Source of the DNA: Rhodopirellula sp. SM50 | GTDB lineage: Bacteria > Planctomycetota > Planctomycetia > Pirellulales > Pirellulaceae | Assembly (NCBI RefSeq): GCF_002289565.1 | Contig: NZ_NTFY01000075.1 | Coordinates: 1-64,000, forward strand | DNA length: 64,000 nucleotides | Reading direction: 5' to 3' | Part shown: piece by piece, positions 28,230 through 38,430 of the stretch | How positions within the stretch are numbered: the stretch's first letter is position 1 | How the letters are laid out: the number at the start of each line of letters is the position of its first letter | Program-made: the position numbers and the translations under genes | The notes under the pieces: model-generated | Database searches by the model: none | The model's input: the letters and a program-made list of their open reading frames with translations, nothing else | What the model was told of the DNA's origin: nothing

Positions 28230-28847
28230 ACGCTCAAGCGTGTGAGGGTAATTCGCGGGTGAATGATCGACCGGTCGAGTCACCCGGTGCGCCCTTGGTT
28301 TTTAGCCTGATCCGCAGAATCTGTGGGTGCACGGCAGTTTTTAACTAGCTGAGAACCAGCGTTTCACGATGTTTTTGGCGACAACACCAATGTTGAAAGT
28401 GGCGATCACTACGTTCCAGCGCAACCAGGACCATCGGCTGCCTATGATCCCGAAGCGCCGATTCCGACTCAGGTCGAGCAGTCACTGGCCAGTTCGCTCA
28501 GACATCTCGGCACGGACCGCCGCAATCGTCTTGAAGACGTCCCGAACCGCCCATGCAATTTCCGCCGGATCGAGTTTACCCCGCCCCCGACACCCGGGGG
28601 CGATGCTTCGATGTAGATGACCGACGCGCCGCAGGGGACTTCATTCGGCGCCGCGGTCGATGCAACCGACGTGCGCTAGCGGCTGAATGGTCAATTCCAC
28701 TAGGGGCAAGTTCCTCGCCCTTCGTGTCTGGCTTGATCTCGGCGATGCGAGTCCCTCTGTCGAGCTTTGGCGACGGCAGTGGGCAGGTTGAACGCAATTA
28801 TAACGAAGCCGTTTGCCTGACTACGGGCGGCTTCAAGAGGCGTTCGG
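28230..28847. other. Intergenic region with a possible gene remnant
   Basis: No intact gene is supported. It contains the in-frame remnant at 28353-28616. The remainder has no clear promoter or structural element that I could identify. Confidence 0.55.
28353..28616 (+). pseudogene. Possible 3' gene remnant without a start codon
   Basis: A stop at 28350-28352 is followed by 87 open codons to TAG at 28614-28616. No ATG, GTG or TTG occurs early in the frame. The translation looks coding-like rather than a shadow, with acidic and proline-rich segments such as A-Y-D-P-E-A-P-I-P-T and a tail E-F-T-P-P-P-T-P-G-G-D-A-S-M. Adjacent frames are arginine-rich. It could be the 3' end of a lost secreted-protein gene. 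The family is unknown. Confidence 0.35.
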
Positions 28848-29657
28848 CTAGTGATACTCTTCGAAGTCGACCAGGCTGATGTTGTCGGAAAGGAAATGAC
28901 TATCGCCAAAAACTTTGTCGACGCCCTTTTCACCAAAAACATTCAGTTCTTCCACTTCCAATGAATTGCCTGGGTCACCGATCAACTGGTCATCGCCACT
29001 GCCTAGCCAAACCGCAAAAGACTTATCATTGGTCACCGCGAGTGAACCTTGGAATCGGACGGTATCGTTTCCGCGTCCTGTATCTATGCGAATGTGGCGA
29101 AGTGCGATCAACGATGACCCTGCCGCATCAGCCTGAAAGAGCACCTCGTCATCACCGTTGCCAGTATCAATATCCAGAGCTTGGAGCAATGCGGAATCAG
29201 CAAGCTCAAAGACAACACGGTCATCGCCGACTCCGGTCTCGATTCTCAAGGTGCCCAACGCACCTGCAGCACCAATCGTTACCTCATCGTCGCCGTTGCC
29301 CGTGTGGATTTCTGTCCCGTGACTTGCGGATTGATTATTCGACAGCTCGTAAATCAACACGTCGTCACCATTGCCCAGCTCCACCAGCGAATGAACGATG
29401 TAGCCGGATTCTGACTGAATAGTGACGACGGGCAGACCGTTGACTGTAGTGCCATTTAGACCTTCGATCGTTGCGCCGCCGGTGCCGTCTTCGACCACCC
29501 GAATCTCGTTTGCTTGCTGATCTCCTTCGACCACCAGGTTGTCCAAGAACGGAAACCGGCCAGCTGCGAAAAATGCGGACACATCTCCGGCCATCAGTCG
29601 GCGTGGTTCGAGTCGTTGTACCGACAGCTTGGTGCGTGTTGAAATGTTGTACGACAT
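28848..29657 (-). CDS. Secreted repeat protein with LEPR-type N-terminus
   Basis: 269 residues. The ATG at 29657 has AGGAG upstream; a longer frame to 29729 lacks such a site. Residues about 15-25 read Q-R-L-E-P-R-R-L-M-A-G-D, the LEPR-XLL-type motif of planctomycete surface proteins. The body carries repeated G-N-G-D-D / G-x-G-D-D-x-V-x-F turns (at least six), similar to calcium-binding beta-roll (RTX-like) repeats. It is predicted to be extracellular and calcium-stabilised. No catalytic domain is seen. The nearest neighbours on the same strand are the signalling module genes. Confidence 0.78.
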   Translation of the reverse strand: MSYNISTRTKLSVQRLEPRRLMAGDVSAFFAAGRFPFLDNLVVEGDQQANEIRVVEDGTGGATIEGLNGTTVNGLPVVTIQSESGYIVHSLVELGNGDDVLIYELSNNQSASHGTEIHTGNGDDEVTIGAAGALGTLRIETGVGDDRVVFELADSALLQALDIDTGNGDDEVLFQADAAGSSLIALRHIRIDTGRGNDTVRFQGSLAVTNDKSFAVWLGSGDDQLIGDPGNSLEVEELNVFGEKGVDKVFGDSHFLSDNISLVDFEEYH

Positions 29658-29796
29658 GGTAAAACTCCTAAGAAGTGAAAGGGCAAATACAGTGATTGTG
29701 GGTTCTTTGAAACGATGCCGCGGTGGCACTCAAGGCGGGGAACGCGATCGACTGAGTAACACAGATGCACACTCCACCAATCGGATTTTCTGATTT

Positions 29797-30945
29797 TCAG
29801 TTGGGAATCATGATGAAGCCTCGATTGGCGACGTCGTGTTGTCCTTGTCCTCCGATCACTCCGGAGTTGTTGATCGTGTCGGCCCTTTCAAGACGACTCC
29901 ATCCGCTGTCGGAAGCGATCTGGTTTGTCAGATCAACGCGCTCGCCGCCTATCCATAGATAGGCGTACCATCGAGGTGCCTGTCGGCTCTTGCGTACATC
30001 GAGATCCCCAACGACTTGGCCGACGTCATTGACATCGAGTGCGTAACCGTCCTGGGTGTTCCTGGGTGTGGAGAGCGTTTGCAGAGGTTGTCCTGAAACG
30101 GCCAAAAAGGGACGCTCGTTCCGCCTGCCGCACACATCGCCTAGTGAATTGATCCCAGTCCCCTCCGACGTCGGGGAAGCGAGACTCAACGGAGCGCCAA
30201 TGGTCAATTCGTCGAACTGGTTGACGCTAATGGTCCAAGTGACAGCCTCACGTTGGCCCCAGGATTTGCCAGTGACCAGTGCAACTCCTGAGATCGACTC
30301 CGAAAGGCAGCCTGATCCAGCGAATGAGTTCGCGTGGCCGGGAAGTGGCGGCAGCGCCACCGGCCCCTGAACCGAAGTCACTCCATCGCCGTCAATGGTC
30401 ACTCGCCACACCGCTGCCGTCGTGATCGTGCCCAGGACCTGTCCGTTGGAATCGCGAAACACTTCTTCCGATGCACCAATGACCAATCCGTCGTTGTTGA
30501 GGTCAAGTGCCCATGCACGCACGTCGGACAATGAATCTGTGGGCGGGAGCGGGAGAAGCAGATCCGGAATTGCCTGAGCGTTCTGCCAGAACGACCCCAT
30601 GGTTCCGACGGATCCAGCGATCTGATTGAAGTCGTTAATGCTCTCAGCGCTGCCCGCGAGCGTCGTATAGACACCGGTTGTGTAATCGAAATGAATTCCT
30701 TGAACGATGCCGCTGGAATCCTCGGCCCAGCCAACGGCTTGCGTCATCTCGTTCAGGTCCGCAACTCCGCTGGCGACCGAGTTCATTGCTGGGGGCGTAA
30801 ATGGAATGATGGAATACGACGCTGTGTCGCCGCCTCCATTTCCGCCTCCAGGCTTATCGGGTTTCTTCGCTGAGACGACTGAAGAACAGAGAAGGCATGC
30901 TGTGACGAATGTCGTTGCGATCGTTGTGTGTGCTGAGATTCTCAT
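29797..30945 (-). CDS. Secreted HAF-repeat-like protein, module 1
   Basis: 382 residues. The ATG at 30945 is preceded by AGGAGAAG. A signal peptide (T-A-C-L-L-C-S-S-V-V-S-A) is followed by a Lys/Pro/Gly linker. The mature protein has spaced segments of type I-N-x-x-G/N-x-I/V-x-G (for example I-N-D-F-N-Q-I-A-G and V-N-D-V-G-Q-V-V-G), typical of HAF-type extracellular repeats, and ends G-F-I-M-I-P-N. It is the third gene of a minus-strand module (ECF sigma, kinase, this gene) and shares layout with the HAF-like protein of the divergent module. It may be the sensed or regulated extracellular partner. Function is inference. Confidence 0.8.
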   Translation of the reverse strand: MRISAHTTIATTFVTACLLCSSVVSAKKPDKPGGGNGGGDTASYSIIPFTPPAMNSVASGVADLNEMTQAVGWAEDSSGIVQGIHFDYTTGVYTTLAGSAESINDFNQIAGSVGTMGSFWQNAQAIPDLLLPLPPTDSLSDVRAWALDLNNDGLVIGASEEVFRDSNGQVLGTITTAAVWRVTIDGDGVTSVQGPVALPPLPGHANSFAGSGCLSESISGVALVTGKSWGQREAVTWTISVNQFDELTIGAPLSLASPTSEGTGINSLGDVCGRRNERPFLAVSGQPLQTLSTPRNTQDGYALDVNDVGQVVGDLDVRKSRQAPRWYAYLWIGGERVDLTNQIASDSGWSRLERADTINNSGVIGGQGQHDVANRGFIMIPN

Positions 30946-30976
30946 GAGAACTTCTCCTGTCTCGTTTGCGTGTTAA

Positions 30977-31031
30977 GCCAGGACTTGTCCTGGCGGGAGT
31001 CATACAATTGCCAGGACGAGTCCTGGCCTAC
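30977..31031. repeat. Inverted pair of REP palindromes (GCCAGGAC family)
   Basis: Stems with arms GCCAGGAC/GTCCTGGC lie at 30977-30994 (loop TT) and 31010-31027 (loop GA), 15 bases apart and in opposite orientation. The second is followed by CTAC, that is GTAG on the other strand. It lies upstream of the HAF-like gene start at 30945. The same family recurs at 37830-37885. Confidence 0.85.
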
Positions 31032-31401
31032 CTTGTCGTCTCTCTCGGCACAGAGCGGATTACCGCTGTGAATTCCCAGATGTGATGGGAATCGGCGATT
31101 TCTCGCATTCACTCCCGTAGCCGGACTCGCCAGAGTTCGGTCGTCCCGGAAAGACAACACCGCCGCTTCTCGGCATCGCCCCCTCGATCCGGTTGCGGGT
31201 CACTTGAACCGCCTGCTCCTACCAATCAATGCGCCGTGACGCAGCGGAGCTGTCGAAGATTGTCGAAAAGATTCTGAAAAGTCGCGGGGGCACCAGACGT
31301 CAGGCAAGTGCCATCAAACCCGAAGTCTGGCGACTCCAGCTACGAAGTACCAGACTCGCCGGACATTGCGGCTTGGTGACGGTGGATCCAGTTCCTGGGA
31401 A
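31032..31401. other. Non-coding region between the kinase and HAF-like genes
   Basis: No gene is supported. It contains the GTAG-headed palindromes at 31117-31140 and 31321-31345 and otherwise nothing I recognise. Confidence 0.6.
31117..31345. repeat. Inverted pair of GTAG-headed palindromes with compensatory changes
   Basis: GTAG at 31117-31120 precedes the arms CCGGACTC/GAGTTCGG. On the other strand, GTAG at the 31345 end precedes CTGGAGTC with a partner GACTTCGG. Two stem positions changed together (C to G in one arm, G to C in the other), which supports a conserved stem. The copies face opposite ways about 180 bases apart. Confidence 0.65.
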
Positions 31402-34400
31402 TCACACTGGCTTTGGGTCCGATACCGCTCCATCGATGCGCTGTTCCGCCTCACGCAACAGCAATTGAAAGGTCATGCGAGCAATCGGTTGCAACTCGGA
31501 TCGCATGTCCAGCGGGTCCTCCTTCGACCACTGCTGAGATTTTTGCAACCATTCTTTCGCTTGATCGGGCTGGCCGGCGGCGGAGTGCGCGATCGCCAGG
31601 GCAGGTAGGTTGCAGGGGGCTCCGTCCCACGTTGACTTCAGCGAGCTACTAAAACACTCGATCGCTTCACCCGATTGACCGTCTCGTAGGAGACAGAGGC
31701 CCAAAAAATGTTGCGCCCATGAAGTCAACTTTGCGTCAGGATCGGGGCGGGCCATCGCCACGATCTGCTTCGTGTCGAGTACAGGATCGCGTGACAAGGC
31801 GGCAGCACGAGCCACTTTCAGCAATTCGCGCGGGTCCGTCGAATCGGCAAACTTCGCTGCTGCCTCGTGGCAAATCCGTTCGTATTCGACGCGGCGGTCG
31901 TGCAACAGATACCAAGCGGCTTGGTAGAGGTAGCCCAAACCGCCCACACCCGCTTCCACTTCCGCGACGAGCGCCATGATCGTCTCTTCAGAGGCATTTC
32001 GTGAATGTTCGAGATCGAGGAGTCTCAACCATACCGCTCTGTCCGTCGGTCTGATTTCGACGACGCGTCGATAGTCTTCGATCGCCTGGTCGTAGTTCTT
32101 CAGTTGTAGATGAGCCTCCGCACGAAAGTAGTTTGCCCAATGATCAGGTGCGCCGAGTCGTATGGCTTCGTCCAGGCCGACAATTGCTTTTTCGTAGTCG
32201 CCCAAGAAAAAGTACGCCTTGGCGCGATTTTGGTGAACCCACGCGACTGTCGGGGCCAACCGAATTGCTTCGTTGTAGTCAGCAATCGCTCGGTCGTACT
32301 GCTTTAGACGTAGATGAGTGTTCGCGCGAGCGTTCAACAAATGATGGATGTTGGGTGCGAGCCGAATTGCTACTTCAAAATCGGCCATGGCGGTTTCGTG
32401 TTTCCCCAAGGCTCTATAGGCCTCTCCTCGCCGTTTGAAGAGCATGGAGTCTTGCGGATTGAGCCGGATCGCCACGTCATAGTCGCTGATCGCCTTTTCG
32501 AACTGCCCCATCTCGAAATGGGCTTCCCCTCTTCTTCGCAAAAACTCGGCCAATTCCGGGAGGCGAATTGTGCTGCGGATTCCACGCCGGACCGCTTCCA
32601 GAAGATCGCGTTCGGCTTCACGATCACGACCTGCAGTGAGATGCCGTCGTGCCCGTACAAGCAAAGGCGTTCCGTCATTCTCGGAAAATTCGACGGCTCG
32701 ATTGATGGCTTGCTCCGCGGCATTGGCGTCTCCCCGGTGTTCCAACACAGCCGCGCGGCCTAGCCAGGCATGCGGATCCGCATCATTCCAGGCAACTTCA
32801 TCGCGGAACAGCGTCGATGCCTCCGCATCCAGCAATTCAAGTGTTCGTTGACGATTCCATACGACCGCAGGCTTGTCTTGTTGATCCACGAACCATTCAC
32901 GGGCCTTCTGATACCAAGACTGTGCCTCTTCCTCGAAGCCCGTACGTTTGCATGTGATGGCCAGCAAGTACCAGGTGTAGGCGGGGGAAGAAAGCATTGC
33001 GTTGGACGGATCATTGAGCAGCCGATCAGCCTCGATCAGTTCTCGATAGGCCTCGCCCAAGTGACCAGCTCGCAGATACGCCGCACCGAGGGCCTTGCGA
33101 TATTGCATTGCCGCTGGCGCTGCGTCCGCGGCAAACTTGGCACGCGCGACGATCGATCCCCAGTCTGCCATGTCCGCTCCACCCAGCGAACAGGTCCAAC
33201 TCACAAACTCCTCAATAACCAGCGACGAGGAGGGCGGGACCGTCTGGACCATGTCACGACAGATTTGATCGTACTCATCGCGGTCTCCCTGACTCAGTTT
33301 CAACAGGGCCAGCTCGTACCAATGCCGATAGTTGCCCGCTTGTAGCTCAATGGCTTTCTCCAGGTCTGAGACTGCGCCGTCGATTTTTCTGCTGCGACGC
33401 CGAACGAGGGCACGGTATCGCCGCGTTTGAGCATTATCGGGCGACATGGCGACCGCGCGGTCAGCCAAGCCAAGTGCATAATCATTCAGCGCGCTCGCAT
33501 CAGCGGACTCGACCGCGACGCTCCATGCCAGCGTTGCCAGGCTTGTGGTGTCATGGGGCATGATGCGTTGCAATGTTTCCGCATCCTGCGGGATCGATTC
33601 GTATCGCTCAAGTCTCTTCTTGAGTGCGATTCGTCGCCTGTAGAGTTCTGGGTCTTGCGCGTCGATTTCAAGCAGCCGATTGAGTACTTCAAGAGCGGCT
33701 GCGAGGTTTCCGCTGTTGAATTCGACCTCGAATCGATGTCGGAACCACGCGTTGCGTTCCTCAGCTGAAACGCGAAACTGACCAGGATACTTAGCGGACA
33801 ATTCCTTCCATGATTCTTCAATTATTGCCGCATCGACGACCACTTCGTTGTCCCGCCCATCGAGTGTTATGCCAGCACAGATGCCCGACAATCGACGAAG
33901 TTCTTCCACCGATCGGGACTCGCGCGGCACGTCGAAAACACGCACATGCCCGTCGCGACTGGCCGTTGCAATTTGCATCGCGTCGTCCGAAACCGCGATT
34001 CTAAAGATGCCATCGGCATGCGGATACGGCGGGCTAATGGGCTCTCCGGTTTGAATGTCCCAGAGCCGCAGGTACTGTTCGGCTTGTCCGTTGGCATTGT
34101 TTGTCGCAGTACCAGTGGCCAGCCACCGCTGGTGCGGGTCCACCGCCAATGCTCTCACCGGGCGTCCGAGACGGATTTCGGGCGCTACTTGCCTCCCGTT
34201 TCGAACGTCCCAGAATCGCAGTGTGCCGTCACGGCTAGTGGAGAGGACGTGACTTTCGCCAGCCAATAGACGCGTATCCTCGACGTAGCCTGGGTGCGCC
34301 ACCCGGGGCGTTAGCGCCTTGCCTGTTTCGAAATCGAAAACCTGAGCGAATCCCGGTCTGTCGGCACGCCCGCCGCCAACAACAATTCGTTTGTTGTCGG

Positions 34401-37400
34401 CACTGACACAAACCGCCCGTATGGTTTCCTCGAAGGGGATCGTGCGAACGAGGTTCATCTCGGGCAGGGATCGGATTTCGACGCGGCAGCCTCGGTAATC
34501 CCAGTAGACGCGACCAAAACCACCCACCCAGAACTTGCCGTCGGTCGTGACAACTGCCTGATTCATCGGTGCGTCAAAGGACAACATCTCAGAAAGCGAC
34601 TCTCCCGTGGTCGCATCGATGGCCAGCAACTTGGAATGCTTTACGTTCGGTCCGGGGTAGTTGGCGTGTGCGACGAACCATTTGCCCGCGGGATCCATGA
34701 CTGCCCCCGTCCGAGTTTCATGATACGGCCGGCCAGCTTCATCGATTGAGCGGTACGGTTCGTTTTCCAGGCTTCCGGGTGAAATGTGGAAATCATCTCG
34801 CTGAAAAACGACGCCCCCGTCGGACATTCTTAAACGCGCCAAGCGACCGTTGTAGCTGGCAGTCACTATGGACTTAGAATCTTGATGGAGCATTGCGAAT
34901 ACTGTATTCGAAGGCCGCGTGATTGGCTGGCCGACAATTGACTTGCTTTTCAAATCGTACGTCAGCAGGCGACGCCCCGGCTGCGCAACGAACAGCGAGT
35001 CCTGCGAATTCACGCCCTTTACAAAATCGCATTCGGTGGCGAACCAGTTGCCTACCTTCCTGACCAGCGAGGGTGCTGGTCTTGCCGCAGCCAGGTCCCA
35101 AACTCTCCTAACTCCATCTGCACTGGACGTTAGCAATCGCTGTCCATCGGGAGTAAAGCGTGCGGCATGCACAGAATCGGGATGCCGAATTCTTGGCAGA
35201 GTGCGCTGGCCTGTCTCCACACTCCAGACAGAGATCTCGCCATCCTGCGAGGCGGTCACCACTCGGCTGTCGTCGCTCGAAAATTCCGCTACCCGAATCG
35301 GCGCGTCGTGTCGGAGCCAATCAGTCACGGGTTCTCCAGACGCTATATCCCAGATTCTTGCTGCGTGATCACGGCCGCAGCTCAGCAGCAGCTTCCCATT
35401 CGTGCTTAACCGTACTGTTTGAACTGCATCCGCATGCGCAAGACGGGGATAGAGTTGTTTGCCGGTCTCTAGACTGACCACGGCAACGAAGACATCATTG
35501 GGAACTGCAATCATGTTGGCACCTGCAGCCAATGAATAGCCCTGATCCCCTGTGAGACTCGAGATTGGGATGTGCATTGCTTTGCCAGGGCTGTTCAGGT
35601 CCCAAACCGTCAATGAATCGGGAACGCTCGGCTGGTCCTCGGCGGCGATCAAGTACCGTCCGCTCGTATTGAACGTTGCCTCAACAATCTCCCCCGTGCA
35701 ATCATTCAGGACGGGCGTGACGGCCTCTCCACTGTCCGTATTCCAGACTCGAACGCGCCGGTTGCCGTATACCACAAACACTCGGTCTCCCTGCGGGCCG
35801 AATCCGGCGAAGACTGGGCGACCCAAATCTTCCTCCAACTTGACCTTGACGGCGCCCGAGTCGGTGTCGGCAACAACGACCGCACCTGCCTTCGTGCAGA
35901 TCACGATCTGCGTTCCATCCGAATTCAGCGTCGCAAAACGTCCGACGTCAAGTGAGAAATCCGACTTACTTCCATCGAGTGACCAAATACTCGGGGGGCC
36001 GCGTTTACCGCGAAGCAAGACCCGGTTTCCATCGGCAAAGAATTCAATGCGCTCGACGACTCGATCCGATTTCCAGTTGCTTGCCAGTTTCGGACAACGC
36101 TCGATGGTCGCAGCGATCCGCATGCGATGAATGAACTCGCGATTTGGGTCATCACGATCGATCTCAAGTGCTTTCAGGAACCAAGGCAAGGCCGTGGTGT
36201 GATCTCCTTTGCCGACGTATTCCGTTCCCTGTCGAACGTATTGCCTGACGAGAGCCTGGCGGTGCTGGTTCGCAGCGGATTCCGCATCTGTTCGGGCGTC
36301 GATCGCTGCGCCCCGAGCCGTTTCGGCATCGGATCTCGCGGCTTGTTCAGCGATCAGCCGGCGGCCAGCAATCGCTTCCGCATGCACGGCCCGATCGCGC
36401 TGACGACTCGCCCGCAGCGCCTGCCAACCGGACGTCAATAATCCGATCAATAACGTCCCGACTAACAAACCCGCGGTCAGTGCGACCCGGCGATGTCGCC
36501 TCGTGAACTTGCGAAACCGATAGGCTGCGGACGGCGGACAAGCAAGCACCGGCTCGTCATTCAAGTAACGCTGAACATCATTTGCCAATCCGTTGGCTGT
36601 GTCGTAGCGCCGCGATCGATCCTTCTCCAGCGTCTTCATCACGATCCAGTCCAGTTCACCGCTGAGCTGCCGTGTCAATTCGGCAGGCGTGATGTGGCGG
36701 TTGGCGGCAATAGAGGGCAGAGTATCCACAGTGCTCAACCGTTGACTCGGCTTGGGCGGCTCTTCCTCGCGGATGATTCGCAGCAATTCATCGAAAGCCG
36801 CGCTGCGCATTCGCTGACGGTCGAATGGCGTGTTGCCCGAGAGTAGCTCGTACAGCAAGACGCCCAGCGAGTAGATATCGCTGCGGGTGTCGATGTCCAT
36901 CTGGTTCAGCTTCGCCTGCTCGGGGCTCATGTAGTCCGGCGTGCCCACCACCTGACCGAACTCGGTGAACATCGTTTTGGTCGTTAGCCGCTTCTCCATC
37001 GCCTTCGCTAGACCAAAGTCAATGATCTTGGGTACGGGTTTGTCGTCATACTCAGCGACCAACACGTTGGATGGTTTGATGTCGCGATGAATGATTCCCT
37101 TTTGATGCGCGTGCTGAACGGCGTGACAAACCGGAAGGAATAGCTCCAGTCGCTGGCGTGGTGTCAGGTGATGCTCGTCGCAATACTGCGTGATCGGGAC
37201 TCCGCGTACCAATTCCATCACAAAATAGGGACGTCCGGAGTTGGTCGTCCCGACATCCAGCACTTTGGCGATGCCCGGATGATCCATCATCGCCAGCGCC
37301 TGCCGCTCGGCCTCGAAGCGAGCAATCACCGCTTTGGTGTCCATTCCCGGCTTGATGATTTTCAGAGCCACGCGCCGCTCGACTGGCTCGATCTGCTCGG

Positions 37401-37746
37401 CCATGTAGACCGATCCCATGCCCCCTTCGCCGATCTGTTGCAGCAGTTTGAATGGGCCGATCAGGCTACCCGCTTGCTCCGGCATCGAATGCGCGATCGT
37501 GGGATTGGTCCCGGCGAGATCCTTGGGCGGCGAGTCGAGGAAGCTGCCCGAATGTTCATGGGCCTCAATGAGTGCTTCTACCCGCCGGCGAAGGTCACTG
37601 TCCCCGCCACATGCTCGCTCCAAAAATTCCGCCCTCTCCGGCTCAGGCTTCTGCACGGCCTCGCCAAAAATTGTCTGAACTTGTTGTGGATCGCCGGGCA
37701 TGGTTGGTGCTACTTCAATTGAGCTAGCGTTGGGCCTAGCCTCCAT
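31402..37746 (-). CDS. Membrane Ser/Thr protein kinase with WD40 and TPR repeats, module 1
   Basis: 2114 residues from the ATG at 37746; a TTG 21 bases upstream is the alternative. A short N-terminal region (E-F-L-E-R-A-C-G-G-D) is shared with the kinase of module 2. The PKN2-type kinase domain spans about 98-395: glycine loop G-E-G-G-M-G, Lys129 in V-A-L-K, H-R-D with Asp222, D-F-G with Asp243, and G-T-P-D-Y-M-S-P-E. A single membrane helix follows at about 422-440. The C-terminal part holds WD40-like blades (about 550-1270) and then a long TPR array (about 1340-2080), on the far side of the membrane if the topology is kinase-in. It follows the ECF sigma gene and precedes the HAF-like gene. 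Confidence 0.9.
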   Translation of the reverse strand: MEARPNASSIEVAPTMPGDPQQVQTIFGEAVQKPEPERAEFLERACGGDSDLRRRVEALIEAHEHSGSFLDSPPKDLAGTNPTIAHSMPEQAGSLIGPFKLLQQIGEGGMGSVYMAEQIEPVERRVALKIIKPGMDTKAVIARFEAERQALAMMDHPGIAKVLDVGTTNSGRPYFVMELVRGVPITQYCDEHHLTPRQRLELFLPVCHAVQHAHQKGIIHRDIKPSNVLVAEYDDKPVPKIIDFGLAKAMEKRLTTKTMFTEFGQVVGTPDYMSPEQAKLNQMDIDTRSDIYSLGVLLYELLSGNTPFDRQRMRSAAFDELLRIIREEEPPKPSQRLSTVDTLPSIAANRHITPAELTRQLSGELDWIVMKTLEKDRSRRYDTANGLANDVQRYLNDEPVLACPPSAAYRFRKFTRRHRRVALTAGLLVGTLLIGLLTSGWQALRASRQRDRAVHAEAIAGRRLIAEQAARSDAETARGAAIDARTDAESAANQHRQALVRQYVRQGTEYVGKGDHTTALPWFLKALEIDRDDPNREFIHRMRIAATIERCPKLASNWKSDRVVERIEFFADGNRVLLRGKRGPPSIWSLDGSKSDFSLDVGRFATLNSDGTQIVICTKAGAVVVADTDSGAVKVKLEEDLGRPVFAGFGPQGDRVFVVYGNRRVRVWNTDSGEAVTPVLNDCTGEIVEATFNTSGRYLIAAEDQPSVPDSLTVWDLNSPGKAMHIPISSLTGDQGYSLAAGANMIAVPNDVFVAVVSLETGKQLYPRLAHADAVQTVRLSTNGKLLLSCGRDHAARIWDIASGEPVTDWLRHDAPIRVAEFSSDDSRVVTASQDGEISVWSVETGQRTLPRIRHPDSVHAARFTPDGQRLLTSSADGVRRVWDLAAARPAPSLVRKVGNWFATECDFVKGVNSQDSLFVAQPGRRLLTYDLKSKSIVGQPITRPSNTVFAMLHQDSKSIVTASYNGRLARLRMSDGGVVFQRDDFHISPGSLENEPYRSIDEAGRPYHETRTGAVMDPAGKWFVAHANYPGPNVKHSKLLAIDATTGESLSEMLSFDAPMNQAVVTTDGKFWVGGFGRVYWDYRGCRVEIRSLPEMNLVRTIPFEETIRAVCVSADNKRIVVGGGRADRPGFAQVFDFETGKALTPRVAHPGYVEDTRLLAGESHVLSTSRDGTLRFWDVRNGRQVAPEIRLGRPVRALAVDPHQRWLATGTATNNANGQAEQYLRLWDIQTGEPISPPYPHADGIFRIAVSDDAMQIATASRDGHVRVFDVPRESRSVEELRRLSGICAGITLDGRDNEVVVDAAIIEESWKELSAKYPGQFRVSAEERNAWFRHRFEVEFNSGNLAAALEVLNRLLEIDAQDPELYRRRIALKKRLERYESIPQDAETLQRIMPHDTTSLATLAWSVAVESADASALNDYALGLADRAVAMSPDNAQTRRYRALVRRRSRKIDGAVSDLEKAIELQAGNYRHWYELALLKLSQGDRDEYDQICRDMVQTVPPSSSLVIEEFVSWTCSLGGADMADWGSIVARAKFAADAAPAAMQYRKALGAAYLRAGHLGEAYRELIEADRLLNDPSNAMLSSPAYTWYLLAITCKRTGFEEEAQSWYQKAREWFVDQQDKPAVVWNRQRTLELLDAEASTLFRDEVAWNDADPHAWLGRAAVLEHRGDANAAEQAINRAVEFSENDGTPLLVRARRHLTAGRDREAERDLLEAVRRGIRSTIRLPELAEFLRRRGEAHFEMGQFEKAISDYDVAIRLNPQDSMLFKRRGEAYRALGKHETAMADFEVAIRLAPNIHHLLNARANTHLRLKQYDRAIADYNEAIRLAPTVAWVHQNRAKAYFFLGDYEKAIVGLDEAIRLGAPDHWANYFRAEAHLQLKNYDQAIEDYRRVVEIRPTDRAVWLRLLDLEHSRNASEETIMALVAEVEAGVGGLGYLYQAAWYLLHDRRVEYERICHEAAAKFADSTDPRELLKVARAAALSRDPVLDTKQIVAMARPDPDAKLTSWAQHFLGLCLLRDGQSGEAIECFSSSLKSTWDGAPCNLPALAIAHSAAGQPDQAKEWLQKSQQWSKEDPLDMRSELQPIARMTFQLLLREAEQRIDGAVSDPKPV

Positions 37747-37829
37747 TTTGAGGCTTCTATCAACCAATGCGACGTATCGCAGGCAAACTGTCGAAAAAAA
37801 TGAAACGAATTCGCAATTGGCGAGAATCC

Positions 37830-37885
37830 GTAGGCCAGGACTCGTCCTGGCGGGATCTTGGTTGCCAGGACGAGTCCTGGCCTAC
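37830..37885. repeat. Inverted REP pair (REPIN-like) at the sigma gene stop
   Basis: GTAG at 37830-37833 precedes a GCCAGGAC/GTCCTGGC stem (37834-37851). A second stem at 37864-37881 is in opposite orientation and is followed by CTAC (37882-37885). The flanking 21-base halves are perfect reverse complements. Read on the minus strand, the GTAG at 37885-37882 supplies the TAG stop of the ECF sigma gene. Confidence 0.9.
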
Positions 37886-38430
37886 TGGAGAAGTCTTTCG
37901 CGTAGCCAAGCGCGGGCATAGGTCCATTTCTTGCGTGCCTCGTACACGGTCACCCCCGTGAACTCGGCGATTTGCTCGTGTCCTAGCCCTGCGAAGTACC
38001 GCAACTCGACGACCTTGGCCGCCAGTTCGTCTTCGGCCGCCAGTTCGGTGAGGGAATCGTCCAATGCCACCATGTCGTCTTCCGGTCGATCGGCAACGAT
38101 GTCCGGCAGCGGAACTCGCTGCAACTGACCGCCGTGCTTGATGCGCTGCTTGCGCCGGTACTGTTCCACCAGCAGACGCCGCATCGCCTCGGCAGCCGCG
38201 GCGAAGAAGTGCCCACGCGAGTCCCAGCGTTGGATGCGCTGGACGTCAACCAACCGCACGTACGCTTCATGGACAAGAGCGGTCGCCTGCAGAGTTTGCC
38301 CAGGTTGTTCATGAACCAGTTTCGCGGCTGCCAGCCGACGCAGCTCGTCATAGACCAGCGGCAACAACTGCTCAGCTGCCTCCGGGTCACCACGTTCGAT
38401 TTGATTCAGAATCTGCGTAACTTCAGCCAT
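37882..38430 (-). CDS. ECF-type sigma factor, module 1
   Basis: 182 residues from the ATG at 38430; the upstream frame to 38493 lacks a good ribosome site. Sigma-2 shows L-P-L-V-Y-D-E-L-R-R-L and the planctomycete hallmark T-L-Q-A-T-A-L-V-H-E-A-Y-V-R, with W-D-S-R-G-H-F-F-A-A-A after it. Sigma-4 shows L-R-Y-F-A-G-L, H-E-Q-I-A-E-F-T-G-V-T helix-turn-helix and a final arginine-rich helix. This matches the Sigma70_ECF (PF07638-type) group that planctomycete genomics links to Ser/Thr kinase genes. No anti-sigma gene is adjacent, so control is probably by the kinase. That is inference. Confidence 0.9.
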   Translation of the reverse strand: MAEVTQILNQIERGDPEAAEQLLPLVYDELRRLAAAKLVHEQPGQTLQATALVHEAYVRLVDVQRIQRWDSRGHFFAAAAEAMRRLLVEQYRRKQRIKHGGQLQRVPLPDIVADRPEDDMVALDDSLTELAAEDELAAKVVELRYFAGLGHEQIAEFTGVTVYEARKKWTYARAWLRERLLQ

